Shown one piece after another: positions 31,696 through 40,184 of a DNA stretch of 64,000 bases. The DNA lies in assembly GCA_910584915.1 (NCBI GenBank), contig CAJUDM010000027.1, forward strand, positions 5,564 through 69,563. The letters run 5' to 3'. The notes under the pieces were generated by a model. It saw nothing but the letters and a program-made list of their open reading frames with translations. It was not told where the DNA came from and ran no database searches. How positions within the stretch are numbered: position 1 is the first letter of the stretch; each line of letters opens with the position of its first letter. Origin of the DNA: an uncultured Lachnospiraceae bacterium. GTDB taxonomy: Bacteria; Bacillota; Clostridia; Lachnospirales; Lachnospiraceae. The position numbers and the translations under genes are program-made.

Positions 31696-31885
31696 AACTG
31701 CATCAGGCAGCCTGTTGCAGCTGCCCTCAGTAAGCGGCGATGATGCCGGGTCTTGCGCAATGGAAATCTGCGAACCGTGTCAGGTTGGGAACAAAGCAGC
31801 ACTAAGCGGAACCTTTCATGTGACGTGAGGAAGCCTGGCGGAGCAGGCTGCTGAGGTAACGTACAGCAGGCTGCCCGGTGCAGTT
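31696..31885 (+). ncRNA. ffs: Signal recognition particle RNA (4.5S/6S-type, Alu-like extension)
   Basis: The universal SRP domain IV is present as TCAGGTTGGGAACAAAGCAG: an asymmetric/symmetric loop pair capped by a GGAA tetraloop closed by G-C, followed by CACTAAG. The two ends pair: AACTGCA with TGCAGTT and GGCAGCCTG with CAGGCTGCC. The RNA is about 190 nt, longer than the 4.5S RNA of E. coli and shorter than the Bacillus 6S-type RNA. A T-rich tract (ATTGTTTTGTCCTTTT) follows the closing stem and serves as terminator. It binds Ffh to target membrane proteins. Its own strong promoter lies upstream. The exact ends are inferred from pairing. Confidence 0.93.
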
Positions 31886-31941
31886 ATTGTTTTGTCCTTT
31901 TAAGGAGCATATCAAATGAATATGCCCCCTGTATCTTATGT

Positions 31942-31989
31942 TTATTTCAGCGCAGCCTGAATATCATCCATTATCTTTTTAGCATTCAT
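31942..31989 (-). pseudogene. Possible 3' tail remnant of a solute-binding protein
   Basis: Fifteen codons, NAKKIMDDIQAALK then TAA, look like the very end of ABC sugar-binding proteins. A TAG stands in frame directly before the ATG, so nothing else is left. The piece is too short for certainty. It lies downstream of the rhamnosidase gene and may belong to the same lost transporter as the fragment at 31140-31332. Confidence 0.3.
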
Positions 31990-32039
31990 CTAATTTGATT
32001 ACCTTTATCAGGAAAACTCTTTACCAGCGTTAAATCATT

Positions 32040-34865
32040 TTAATCAACCACTTCCCTCAAAAGCCGATCCAGTTTCTCCCTGAACTTTTCATCCACACCG
32101 TACCCGGTAAACGGTCCCCAGGTCATCTCCTCCAGCGTGCACAGTTCCTTCTCAAACGTGCCGCCGTCCAGCACATATTCCCTTTCCAGGATCGCGCGCG
32201 TCTTCGGGTTTTCCTTCAGTTCCTCAAACGGAGTGTCCAGACTGTAGATCTTTCGGCAGGGCGTCGTCGGCTCATAGCAGAATTCATAGCTTCCTGCTCC
32301 CGCGCGGAAAACCACATTCTTTCCGTCCTGGCGGATATCCGGTTTTTCGGATTGCCGGCAGTCTGCCTGCCGGCGTATCACATCCGCCTCCGCATCCGGA
32401 AGCACGATCTCAGCCTCCGTGTCAAACGGAACCGTAAACCGGAACCTTAACTGTTTTCCGTCGATCTCCCAGGCGGACTCTATCGTCCCGGAAGCCGCGC
32501 GCAGCTTTGCCTGCGCCCTACCTATCTGATAATTTGGCATCGGCGCGATGCGGAATTTCTTAAATCCCACGCCCTCCTCACAGGGATTGATCCCCGCCAT
32601 ATTGCGGAACATCCACTCCACGATGGAACCGTATGAATAGTGATTCAGAGAATTCATCGCCGTCCCGCTGATCTTTCCGTCCGGCTCCACGGAGTTCCAG
32701 CGCTCCCAGATCGTGGTCGCGCCCATCAGCACCTCGTACAGCCATCCCGGATACCCTTTTTCCAGAAGCAGATGGTACGCCAGGTCGTTCATCCCGTTTT
32801 CGGACAGCACACGGCACAGCCAGGGGGTTCCCGTAAACCCGGTGTCAAGATGGTAGAAATTCTTTTTCAGCCTCCTCAACAGCCCTTTTCGCGCTCTCAA
32901 GGCAGCAAATTCAGGCGCCAGCCCGGTGTGCAGGACTACCACATAAGCTGTTGTCGTATCCACCGCCAGCTTGCCTGCGGGCGTGAAATACTCCCTGATA
33001 AACGCTTCGCGTATCTCCTCCGCCAGCTTTCTGTACGCGTCAGCATCCTCCTTTTTGCCCAGGATCCCGGCTGTCTTTGCCACGATATCAGTGGAATAAA
33101 AATAGTAGGCGGAAGCAATCAGATTCGGATCCGTCGCCCCGTAGACACCGCCGGGATAATTGCCGTCCAGCGCCAGCCAGTCCGCATAATGTGTCCCGGT
33201 CAGCCACAGGCGCTTAGAGCCGTCCCTGTCATCCTGCCGCTTCATGTAATCCACCCAGCCTTTCATGCTGTCATACTGACGGCGCAGGATGTTTTTATCG
33301 CCGTAATGCAGATACACATTCCAGGGAATGACCGTCGCCGCATCCGCCCAGACCGTGGATGCATCCCCGGGGAAATTCGCCACCGGCACGACATCCGGCA
33401 CACTGCCGTCCATTTTCATCTGCTCACAGTACAGATCCTTTCCGTATTTCGTATAAAACGCATAAGTATCCATAAAGTAGCATGCCGTCCCCGAGAAGAT
33501 CTGCGCATCGCCCGTCCAGCCGTACCGCTCATCGCGCTGCGGGCAGTCTGTCGGCACATCGAGGAAGTTTCCCTTCATACCCCATTTCGCATTCAGCACA
33601 AGGCGGTTCACGAGCGGATCGGAGGTTGTGATCTCTCCCAGTTCCTCCATATCAGAATGGATCACCAGGCCGCGGAAATACTCCGGATCGATCTCCCCCT
33701 TCCATCCTTCCACCTTCACAAAGCGGAACCCGTAGAATGTGAAATGCTGGCGCACATCCCGCTCTATCCCATCCGAGATATATGTGAATTCTGCCTCCGC
33801 GGTCCGCAGGTTCTCGTTATAAAAGTTTCCGTCCTGCAGGATCTCCCCGAACTGAAAATGAAGCCTTGTCCCGGCAGGCGCCTTGCAGCGGAACTGCAGC
33901 CAGCCCACCATATTCTGCCCCATATCGAGAACCGCCTCCCCGGCGGGCGTATAGATCACCTCCACCGGTTTTATCCGTTCATGGACTGTGATCGCAGGGG
34001 AAAGCCTCGGATACAGCCGTTCATACCCCAACTCAATAACCTCTGTCCCGAAACTCTCACTGACATCCTGCGTCGCGTCATACACCTCGCCGTTGTAGAT
34101 CCCGCTCGCTACGATCCGGCTCCTTCTCGCTTTCCATGACGCATCTGTTCCGAAAATATCCTCCGTCCCGTCCTCGTACCGGACATGGATTTCCGCCAGC
34201 GCCGCCAGACGGTCGCCGTAATTTTCATACTTCTTCCGCATGCCGTAGCGGCCTTTATACCAGCCGTCCCCCAACAGCATCTCCACACGGTTGTCTCCCT
34301 CTCTCAGATCCAGTTCATACGTCTGATACTGCAGCCAGCTGTCGTAATCACAGAAACCCGGAAGGAGGCATTCCTCCCCCTGTTTCTCCCCGTTCAGGTA
34401 AAATTCATAGACGCCGAGGCCGATCATATAGGCTCTCGCCTTTGCCACCGGCTTCATGATATGTATATCCTGCCACACCGCAGCCTGAACGCTCTTTTCC
34501 GCCGCAGGCGTGATCCACTTCGCCTGCCAGATGCAGTCGTTTCCGGTCACCGTCTTTGCCGTCTCAAACCACTGTACATCACTGACAGCACTGTCACCTG
34601 TCTCGTCTGTCACCTTCACTCTCCAGTAATATCTTGTCATGGGTGCCAATGTGATTGGCAGTTCAAATCCTGTACTGACAATACTGTCACTCTCTCCGCT
34701 GTCGTAGAGGATCTCCGAAAAATCCTCTTTCAACGACACCTGTACCTGCGCTGCCGCCTGGCGCTTTCCTGACGCTTGTGTCACAACATAGGAGACCGTC
34801 GGATCCGCCAGATCAAATCCCAGTGGATTTGTCAGGTGGTTTACTTTTAAATGTTCTACTTTCAT
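32040..34865 (-). CDS. Alpha-L-rhamnosidase (GH78)
   Basis: A 941-residue cytoplasmic glycosidase (no signal peptide) that removes terminal L-rhamnose from glycans or plant glycosides. The N-terminal beta domains contain VEHLKVNHLTNPLGFDLADP, YYWRVKVTDETGD and WITPAAEKS. The rhamnosidase_N-type segment includes GLGVYEFYLNGEKQGEECLL and PGFCDYDSWLQYQTYEL. The catalytic (alpha/alpha)6 barrel holds DVPTDCPQRDERYGWTGDAQ at about residues 430-445, with the acidic catalytic residues, then ATTIWERWNS and SLNHYSYGSIVEWMF. The ATG at 34865 has AAAGGATTGACACAGATT upstream. It is the last gene of the transporter/two-component operon, implying rhamnosides enter intact and are cleaved inside the cell. Confidence 0.95.
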   Translation of the reverse strand: MKVEHLKVNHLTNPLGFDLADPTVSYVVTQASGKRQAAAQVQVSLKEDFSEILYDSGESDSIVSTGFELPITLAPMTRYYWRVKVTDETGDSAVSDVQWFETAKTVTGNDCIWQAKWITPAAEKSVQAAVWQDIHIMKPVAKARAYMIGLGVYEFYLNGEKQGEECLLPGFCDYDSWLQYQTYELDLREGDNRVEMLLGDGWYKGRYGMRKKYENYGDRLAALAEIHVRYEDGTEDIFGTDASWKARRSRIVASGIYNGEVYDATQDVSESFGTEVIELGYERLYPRLSPAITVHERIKPVEVIYTPAGEAVLDMGQNMVGWLQFRCKAPAGTRLHFQFGEILQDGNFYNENLRTAEAEFTYISDGIERDVRQHFTFYGFRFVKVEGWKGEIDPEYFRGLVIHSDMEELGEITTSDPLVNRLVLNAKWGMKGNFLDVPTDCPQRDERYGWTGDAQIFSGTACYFMDTYAFYTKYGKDLYCEQMKMDGSVPDVVPVANFPGDASTVWADAATVIPWNVYLHYGDKNILRRQYDSMKGWVDYMKRQDDRDGSKRLWLTGTHYADWLALDGNYPGGVYGATDPNLIASAYYFYSTDIVAKTAGILGKKEDADAYRKLAEEIREAFIREYFTPAGKLAVDTTTAYVVVLHTGLAPEFAALRARKGLLRRLKKNFYHLDTGFTGTPWLCRVLSENGMNDLAYHLLLEKGYPGWLYEVLMGATTIWERWNSVEPDGKISGTAMNSLNHYSYGSIVEWMFRNMAGINPCEEGVGFKKFRIAPMPNYQIGRAQAKLRAASGTIESAWEIDGKQLRFRFTVPFDTEAEIVLPDAEADVIRRQADCRQSEKPDIRQDGKNVVFRAGAGSYEFCYEPTTPCRKIYSLDTPFEELKENPKTRAILEREYVLDGGTFEKELCTLEEMTWGPFTGYGVDEKFREKLDRLLREVVD

Positions 34866-34937
34866 AATCTGTGTCAATCCTTTCTCTCTGTCTTCTCTAT
34901 ACCTGATTTATTTTTCTGATATCTATATTAATCTGAT

Positions 34938-34970
34938 ACCGCCTGATCACCGCTTTAACACAGGCGGTGA
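34938..34970 (-). promoter_or_regulatory. Alternative stem-loops in the rhamnosidase leader
   Basis: ACCGCCTG (34938-34945) pairs with CAGGCGGT (34961-34968), while TCACCGC (34947-34953) can pair with GCGGTGA (34964-34970). The two stems share bases and exclude each other. They lie between the kinase gene and the rhamnosidase gene. No U tract follows. Confidence 0.4.
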
Positions 34971-35091
34971 ATCTCATTTCCAGCCGCCGCTCCATCAACG
35001 TTCAGCGGGACATAACGGAGAGCCTCGTTTTTATTCCGCAGTTCATCTTCCCATCTTAAAGTCACCAGACAGCATCGTCCTTTACATATTT

Positions 35092-36900
35092 TTAATCCCA
35101 TCTATCGACCCGCGTCCTCTGTCCCACCGTGACAAGGAATCCCCGCCCCCCCGTCACGTTCCCCGCCTCAAAGATCAGATTCTCAGAATACAGCAGGAGG
35201 CATCTGGTATATGTATTTGCGATGCCCATTCCACCAATCTCCATCTCTGCAGTCATGGATTTCTCCAGGATATCCTCCCGCACTTCCTCAAGCTTCTCCT
35301 GCAGTTTTCGCAGCATCTGCTCCGAGATGCCGGGACCGTTATCCTGCACCTGAATGATCCAGCGGTCTTCATACACTCTTCCCGTCACGGAAATATACAC
35401 GCGTGAATCCGTATTCTTAAAGCCATGCTTTACACAGTTTTCCACCAGCTGTTGGAGAGTCATCTTCGGAATGATCTGCTTTCCTATTATCTCATCCACA
35501 TCTATGCTCACATCCAGCTTACTGTCGTGCCGCGCCTTTAAGAGATAAAAATAGTCGTCCAGATATTCCAGTTCCTTTTTTACCGCCGCGTACCTCTCCT
35601 TGTTGTTCGTGGAGTAACGCAGCATATTTCCAAGACAGCCGCACATCTCACAGATCGCCTCGTCATTGTCAAGCACTGCCCGGGAGGAGATCGTATTGAG
35701 TACATTGTAGATAAAATGCGGATTCACCTGTGCCTGGAGCGTGTCAAACTGCGCCTGCAGCTGCAATAATGCCGCCTGTTTCTCGTTTTTAAGTGCCCTG
35801 TCCAGACGCGCTGTCATCGCCTGGTACGCCTGTATCAGTTCCTGGAGCTCATCGGATCCTCCGACCTTCTCCAGATGTTTCGTATCCTGAAGGTTTTCAA
35901 TATTCGTATTTTCCACCGTCTCCTGAAGGCGTTTGATAGGCTTTGTCAGGACACCCGACCAGAAAATGACCATCAGCATACTGATGCCGAAAGTTGCCAG
36001 CGTTATCAGAAACCCCACAGAAAAAAGGCGCCTTCTCTCCTTCTCCAGAAGAAAACTTTTTTTGTATGCCAGAACCTCCATATCAAAATCCGGGGAGGAC
36101 GCCTTCGTATATATGGCGCCATCCTCTGTCCGTATCACATCCTCTTGCAGTTCCTTCATGCGCCTGCGGTCATCCTCCGCCAGTTCTTTCCCGTACTCCT
36201 CATCGCTTGCGTAAAGAAGTTCCCCGCCGTTGACAACGATCAGAAAATCAATATCGGGATCCGACGTCTCCAGCGTGTCAAAAGTCTCCATCCTGCTCTC
36301 GACCTCCAGAAACCCCATCCCCTCCCCCCTCAGGGCTTTCATCAGGGAATAGACCCGAACCGGCTCGCTTGGTACCCAGTAGTCCAGATGTTCCGTCACG
36401 ATCACGGACCTGCCGTCCGCCTCGATCACCGGCTCCAGATATGGGATTTCCTCCACCTTGAAATCCGTAATAAGCCGCTCCGTCCTCCTGTCACTGCCCC
36501 CTGTCTTATAGATGGCGCTACTTGTCAGAAAAGAATTCTGATTGAAGAAGACAGTCCGATAGCAGTTTTTCATCGTGTATTCCGTACTCAGTCCGGTACT
36601 GAGCTCTGATTTCGCATCCAGGACATACCTGTTAGGAACCTCTCTGCCCTGCGCTTCCGCAAGCCAGGTAATGCTCTCCAACAGGTTGGTATCCGACAGA
36701 ATATACTGCATGATCGCGTCCATCCGTCTGAGCCTTTCGTCCATCTGTGTCACATAGGACTTCGCTGTGACCAGGAGATTGTTCTGCTGGCTCGTCGTCT
36801 CATACTCAAGGCTGATCTTTGCCACCACAATGCCCAGGATCAGACTTACTAAAAGTGCCACGGTCATATATGCGAGTACCATCTTCTTACGGAATTTCAT
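35092..36900 (-). CDS. Sensor histidine kinase, YesM family
   Basis: A 602-residue membrane kinase. The first membrane helix is at about residues 9-28, the extracellular sensor spans to about 285, the second helix is FLITLATFGISMLMVIFWSG, then HAMP, the histidine motif QAQVNPHFIYNVLNTISSRA (His near 392), N-box TLQQLVENCVKHGFKN, and G boxes QVQDNGPGI and MGIANTYTRCLL. It follows the permease genes by 10 bases and precedes the rhamnosidase. With the YesN-type regulator at the head of the operon it forms a complete two-component system that probably senses the imported glycoside or its binding protein. Confidence 0.93.
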   Translation of the reverse strand: MKFRKKMVLAYMTVALLVSLILGIVVAKISLEYETTSQQNNLLVTAKSYVTQMDERLRRMDAIMQYILSDTNLLESITWLAEAQGREVPNRYVLDAKSELSTGLSTEYTMKNCYRTVFFNQNSFLTSSAIYKTGGSDRRTERLITDFKVEEIPYLEPVIEADGRSVIVTEHLDYWVPSEPVRVYSLMKALRGEGMGFLEVESRMETFDTLETSDPDIDFLIVVNGGELLYASDEEYGKELAEDDRRRMKELQEDVIRTEDGAIYTKASSPDFDMEVLAYKKSFLLEKERRRLFSVGFLITLATFGISMLMVIFWSGVLTKPIKRLQETVENTNIENLQDTKHLEKVGGSDELQELIQAYQAMTARLDRALKNEKQAALLQLQAQFDTLQAQVNPHFIYNVLNTISSRAVLDNDEAICEMCGCLGNMLRYSTNNKERYAAVKKELEYLDDYFYLLKARHDSKLDVSIDVDEIIGKQIIPKMTLQQLVENCVKHGFKNTDSRVYISVTGRVYEDRWIIQVQDNGPGISEQMLRKLQEKLEEVREDILEKSMTAEMEIGGMGIANTYTRCLLLYSENLIFEAGNVTGGRGFLVTVGQRTRVDRWD

Positions 36901-36910
36901 AGCTGCTACC

Positions 36911-37741
36911 CTATCCTTTTACCGAACCGGCAACCATCCCGTCCACGATCTTTTTGTTGAAGATTATGAAGAGGATCAGCATCGGGATCGTAATGATAAT
37001 AATATCGGCAAACAACAGATTGTAACTGTTGCCAAGCTGCCCCTGATAGTTGTACAGCGTGAGCTGCACCGTCGTATTTTCGGAACCCGGCAGGAAATAC
37101 AGCGGATTCGTAAAGTCGTTAAACGTCGTCACCCCGACCAGGATGATGAGCGTCGCCTGGATCGGCTTTAACAGCGGAAAGATCACTTTTGAAAATATCT
37201 GCCATTTGCTGCACCCGTCGATTCTCGCCGCCTCCTCCAGTTCCCGGGGAATCGACGCCATATAGCCCCGGTACAGCATGATCGCAAACGGCGTCTGCAG
37301 AGCTATCTCGATCATCACCATCGAAAACATTGTCTTGTAGATATGCAGGCTCTGCAGCAGATGGATCGTCGGCAGAATGGACGCCGGTATCATCAGTCCC
37401 AGCATGATCACAGCCTGTATTCCCGTCATCAATCTGTCATGTCTTCTCTGGATCACATACGCCGCCATCGCCGCCGTGACAAGCAGGCCAAGCACCGTAA
37501 ACAGCGTCAGTATTCCGCTGTTTTTAAATGCCCTCACCAGCTGATAATTCGCATGCTGGAACACCTCAATATAATTTTCAAAATGAAGCTCTCCGGGCCA
37601 GCCCAGGGAAAGCCTGTTTGCCTCCGGCTTCGATTTCAGGGACTGAACGAACATAAAATAAAATGGAATCAGAAAGACAATACATGTCACGATCAATCCG
37701 ACAATATCTCCGAGGAGGAGAAGCTTCTTTTTCTTTTTCAT
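36911..37741 (-). CDS. Carbohydrate ABC transporter permease (MalG/LacG type)
   Basis: A 276-residue inner-membrane protein with six helices. The N-terminal helix is IVGLIVTCIVFLIPFYFMFV and the EAA loop that docks the ATPase is EELEEAARIDGCSKWQIFSK-like (observed RELEEAARIDGCSKWQIF followed by FPLLKPI). Its start overlaps the stop of the upstream permease in TAATG, so the two are translationally coupled. No ATPase gene is in this operon. Confidence 0.95.
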   Translation of the reverse strand: MKKKKKLLLLGDIVGLIVTCIVFLIPFYFMFVQSLKSKPEANRLSLGWPGELHFENYIEVFQHANYQLVRAFKNSGILTLFTVLGLLVTAAMAAYVIQRRHDRLMTGIQAVIMLGLMIPASILPTIHLLQSLHIYKTMFSMVMIEIALQTPFAIMLYRGYMASIPRELEEAARIDGCSKWQIFSKVIFPLLKPIQATLIILVGVTTFNDFTNPLYFLPGSENTTVQLTLYNYQGQLGNSYNLLFADIIIITIPMLILFIIFNKKIVDGMVAGSVKG

Positions 37742-38613
37742 TATTGCATGGCCTCCTCTCTCTTATTCAGGAAATGCTGCAGCGGAAATGCGATCACTGA
37801 GATCAGTATCAACATCACCACGTTGCCCGCCGTGGAGAGCCCGTAAAAGCCCGCCGCATACTGTTTATAGATGACAGACGCCAGCACATCCGTCGCAAAT
37901 CCCGGACCACCCCCTGTCATCGCCCAGATCAGTTCGAAGGAGCGCAGTCCGCCGATCAGAGAAAGGATGATAATGGAATTCTGGGACGCCGCCACAAGCG
38001 GAAGAGTGATGTTCTTAAGCTGCTGCCATCCGGTTGCCCCGTCGATCGACGCCGCCTCATAATAAGTCCTGTCGATGGACTGAATGCCTGCGATATAGAT
38101 AACCACCGAGATGGATAGCCCCTTCCAGACATCTGTCATGAGGATACTGGCGAGCGCTGTGTTTGGGTTACCCAGAAAATCAATCGGCGTTCCGCCAAGC
38201 ATTTCAATCACCACATTGAAAAGCCCCTTTGTCGGATGCATCAGATAGGAAAAAGTAAGTCCGACCGCCATCATAGAAACCAGATTAGGGAAAAATACAG
38301 CCGAGCGGATAAATCCCTTTGTCCTGATCCTACTGGTCAGAAAGATCGCGATGAAGAAGGCAATGATCACCTTCAGCGCGCTGGTTCCGAACGCATAAAT
38401 CATGGTATGTATCACCGAGGAGCTCATGGAATATTCGGAAAAAAATAACTTGTAATTGTCCAGTCCACAGAATTTCGCTGTATCAAAATTCCACACGGTC
38501 AGGCTGTAGTACAGTGAAGTCACGATCGGCCACAGGAAGAAAACAGCAAAAATGACCAGGGACGGAAGGACAAACCAGACCGGATAGATACTGTGGTCTC
38601 TTTTTGTCTTCAT
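37741..38613 (-). CDS. Carbohydrate ABC transporter permease (MalF/UgpA type)
   Basis: A 290-residue protein with six membrane helices. It starts MKTKRDHSIYPVWFVLPSLV after AGGAGGTTTCACC; an upstream in-frame start includes the ribosome site and is rejected. The EAA loop is YYEAASIDGATGWQQLKNIT followed by LPL. It pairs with the MalG-type permease downstream to form the channel for the glycoside bound by the lipoprotein encoded upstream. Confidence 0.95.
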   Translation of the reverse strand: MKTKRDHSIYPVWFVLPSLVIFAVFFLWPIVTSLYYSLTVWNFDTAKFCGLDNYKLFFSEYSMSSSVIHTMIYAFGTSALKVIIAFFIAIFLTSRIRTKGFIRSAVFFPNLVSMMAVGLTFSYLMHPTKGLFNVVIEMLGGTPIDFLGNPNTALASILMTDVWKGLSISVVIYIAGIQSIDRTYYEAASIDGATGWQQLKNITLPLVAASQNSIIILSLIGGLRSFELIWAMTGGGPGFATDVLASVIYKQYAAGFYGLSTAGNVVMLILISVIAFPLQHFLNKREEAMQ

Positions 38614-38638
38614 GGTGAAACCTCCTATCAATGAATGA

Positions 38639-38659
38639 CCGCCCGATATCCTCAGGCGG
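38639..38659 (-). promoter_or_regulatory. Intercistronic stem-loop after the binding-protein gene
   Basis: On the minus strand CCGCCTGA pairs with TCGGGCGG (8 bp, one G-U, five-base loop) between the solute-binding protein stop and the first permease start. Such stems commonly stabilise the binding-protein mRNA or lower downstream expression. Confidence 0.5.
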
Positions 38660-38691
38660 CCACGCTGTTATGTTCTCATTTCATTCGGGTA

Positions 38692-40074
38692 TCATTCCCA
38701 GTCATAGCCCAACTGTATCGCAGATTTTTTGCAGTCCTCATCGTACATTGCCGCAGCCTCTTCGCCCGACATCTGGCCGAGCCCGACCGCCGTTGTCATC
38801 TGCTCACATGCCGTTCCCTTGATCGGGGACTGATACTCCAGCGCCGTTGTGATCTTTCCTTCATCAAAATATTTCTGCATATCCACACGGATCGCGCTGC
38901 ATACAGATTCCGGCAGCTCATATCCCTTGATGCAGGATGGCCCGTTCGCACCGTATGTGTTAAAGTAGAGATCCAGGGCTTCATCGGTATAGTAGAAGTC
39001 AAAGAGTGCCTTGATCGCATCGACATGCTCGCTGTCTTTTCCCACATACCAGCTCATCGGCTCCCACACGGTAAGTCCGTGGTTGTCGGGGTCATCGCCA
39101 GGTACGCCGAATACACCAAAGTTTTCAGGATCGTCCGCAAATTCAAGGAGCATCGGAAGCTGCTGTGTCAGGATGATCCAGTGCGTAGCTTCACCGTTTG
39201 CCATAGCGATGCTCGCATCGTCTGCAGTTGCCGCAGATTTATCCGCGTTCAGATAATCCACCAGCTCTTCATATTTTGTCCAGCTTCTGGTTGCCGCCGG
39301 AACATCCGCATATTTAGCCGTTCCATTTGTATAATCTTCCGCAAATGTCGGAACCTCCGCCTCCACATTGTAGTAATCACCCAGGAAGAGAACCTGTGTC
39401 GTCCATGTGGTACCGCCGCAGAAATAGATCGGTGTCTTTCCCGCGTCTTTGAGCACTTTACAGTTTGCAACGAAGTCATCCCATGTGTGGGGAATCTCCA
39501 GTCCCAGTTCCTCATAGTCAGGTCTGTAGTAGATCACTGCTCCCGCCTGTGTGGAAGAGATCGGCAGCCCATAGACAGCGCCGTCGACCGTGACGGCATC
39601 CACGAACGCATCGTCAAATTTCGAGAGGATCTCCCAGTCTTTAATGTCCAGAAAGCCGCGGGAAGGGTTTAAGTCATACAGCTTCGAACCCGCGTTGTAG
39701 GCAACCAGGTCCGGAATATCCCCCGATGCCATTCTTGTCTTCAAAACATTATCTCCGTCCGAACCTCCGGGGCTGATCTCCACTTCGAATTCCATTCCCA
39801 GCTTCTCGGTAGCCGCCGCGAAGACAGCCTCTGTCCCCGTGTTGTACTCCGCAGCTCCGCCCCATACTTTCAGGGTGACTCCCTCAAAGGGCTTCCCGCC
39901 GGACGCTTCCTCAGCCGCAGGTGCCTCCTCCGCACCGTCTGCCTCCTCAGCCGCAGGCTCTTCTGCCGCCGCAGGCGCTTCCTCCGCGCCGGAATCCCCG
40001 CCCGAACTGCCGCAGCCGATCAGGCCAAATGCCATCGTGCCGGCAAGGACCAATGCCAATACTTTTTTGCTCAT
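38692..40074 (-). CDS. Extracellular sugar-binding lipoprotein of an ABC importer
   Basis: A 460-residue lipoprotein. The signal peptide MSKKVLALVLAGTMAFGLIG ends at the lipobox Cys21. An Ala/Glu-rich linker follows at about residues 27-60. The mature protein begins VTLKVWGGAAEYNTG and has the cluster D solute-binding pattern: SGDIPDLVAYNAGSKLYDL, VYGLPISSTQAGAVIYYRPD, LGLEIPHTWDDFVANCKVLK and GVFGVPGDDPDNHGLTVWEP. AAGGAGGATTCAAGATT precedes the ATG. It delivers a carbohydrate, probably a rhamnose-containing glycoside judging by the operon, to the two permeases. Confidence 0.94.
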   Translation of the reverse strand: MSKKVLALVLAGTMAFGLIGCGSSGGDSGAEEAPAAAEEPAAEEADGAEEAPAAEEASGGKPFEGVTLKVWGGAAEYNTGTEAVFAAATEKLGMEFEVEISPGGSDGDNVLKTRMASGDIPDLVAYNAGSKLYDLNPSRGFLDIKDWEILSKFDDAFVDAVTVDGAVYGLPISSTQAGAVIYYRPDYEELGLEIPHTWDDFVANCKVLKDAGKTPIYFCGGTTWTTQVLFLGDYYNVEAEVPTFAEDYTNGTAKYADVPAATRSWTKYEELVDYLNADKSAATADDASIAMANGEATHWIILTQQLPMLLEFADDPENFGVFGVPGDDPDNHGLTVWEPMSWYVGKDSEHVDAIKALFDFYYTDEALDLYFNTYGANGPSCIKGYELPESVCSAIRVDMQKYFDEGKITTALEYQSPIKGTACEQMTTAVGLGQMSGEEAAAMYDEDCKKSAIQLGYDWE

Positions 40075-40184
40075 AATCTTGAATCCTCCTTGTTCTTTTT
40101 TCGTTTTTCAACATATTTATATTTTATCCGTCGAAAAATGAAAAGTACATGGAGGATTCAAAACAGGCGATTGAAAATCTGAAA

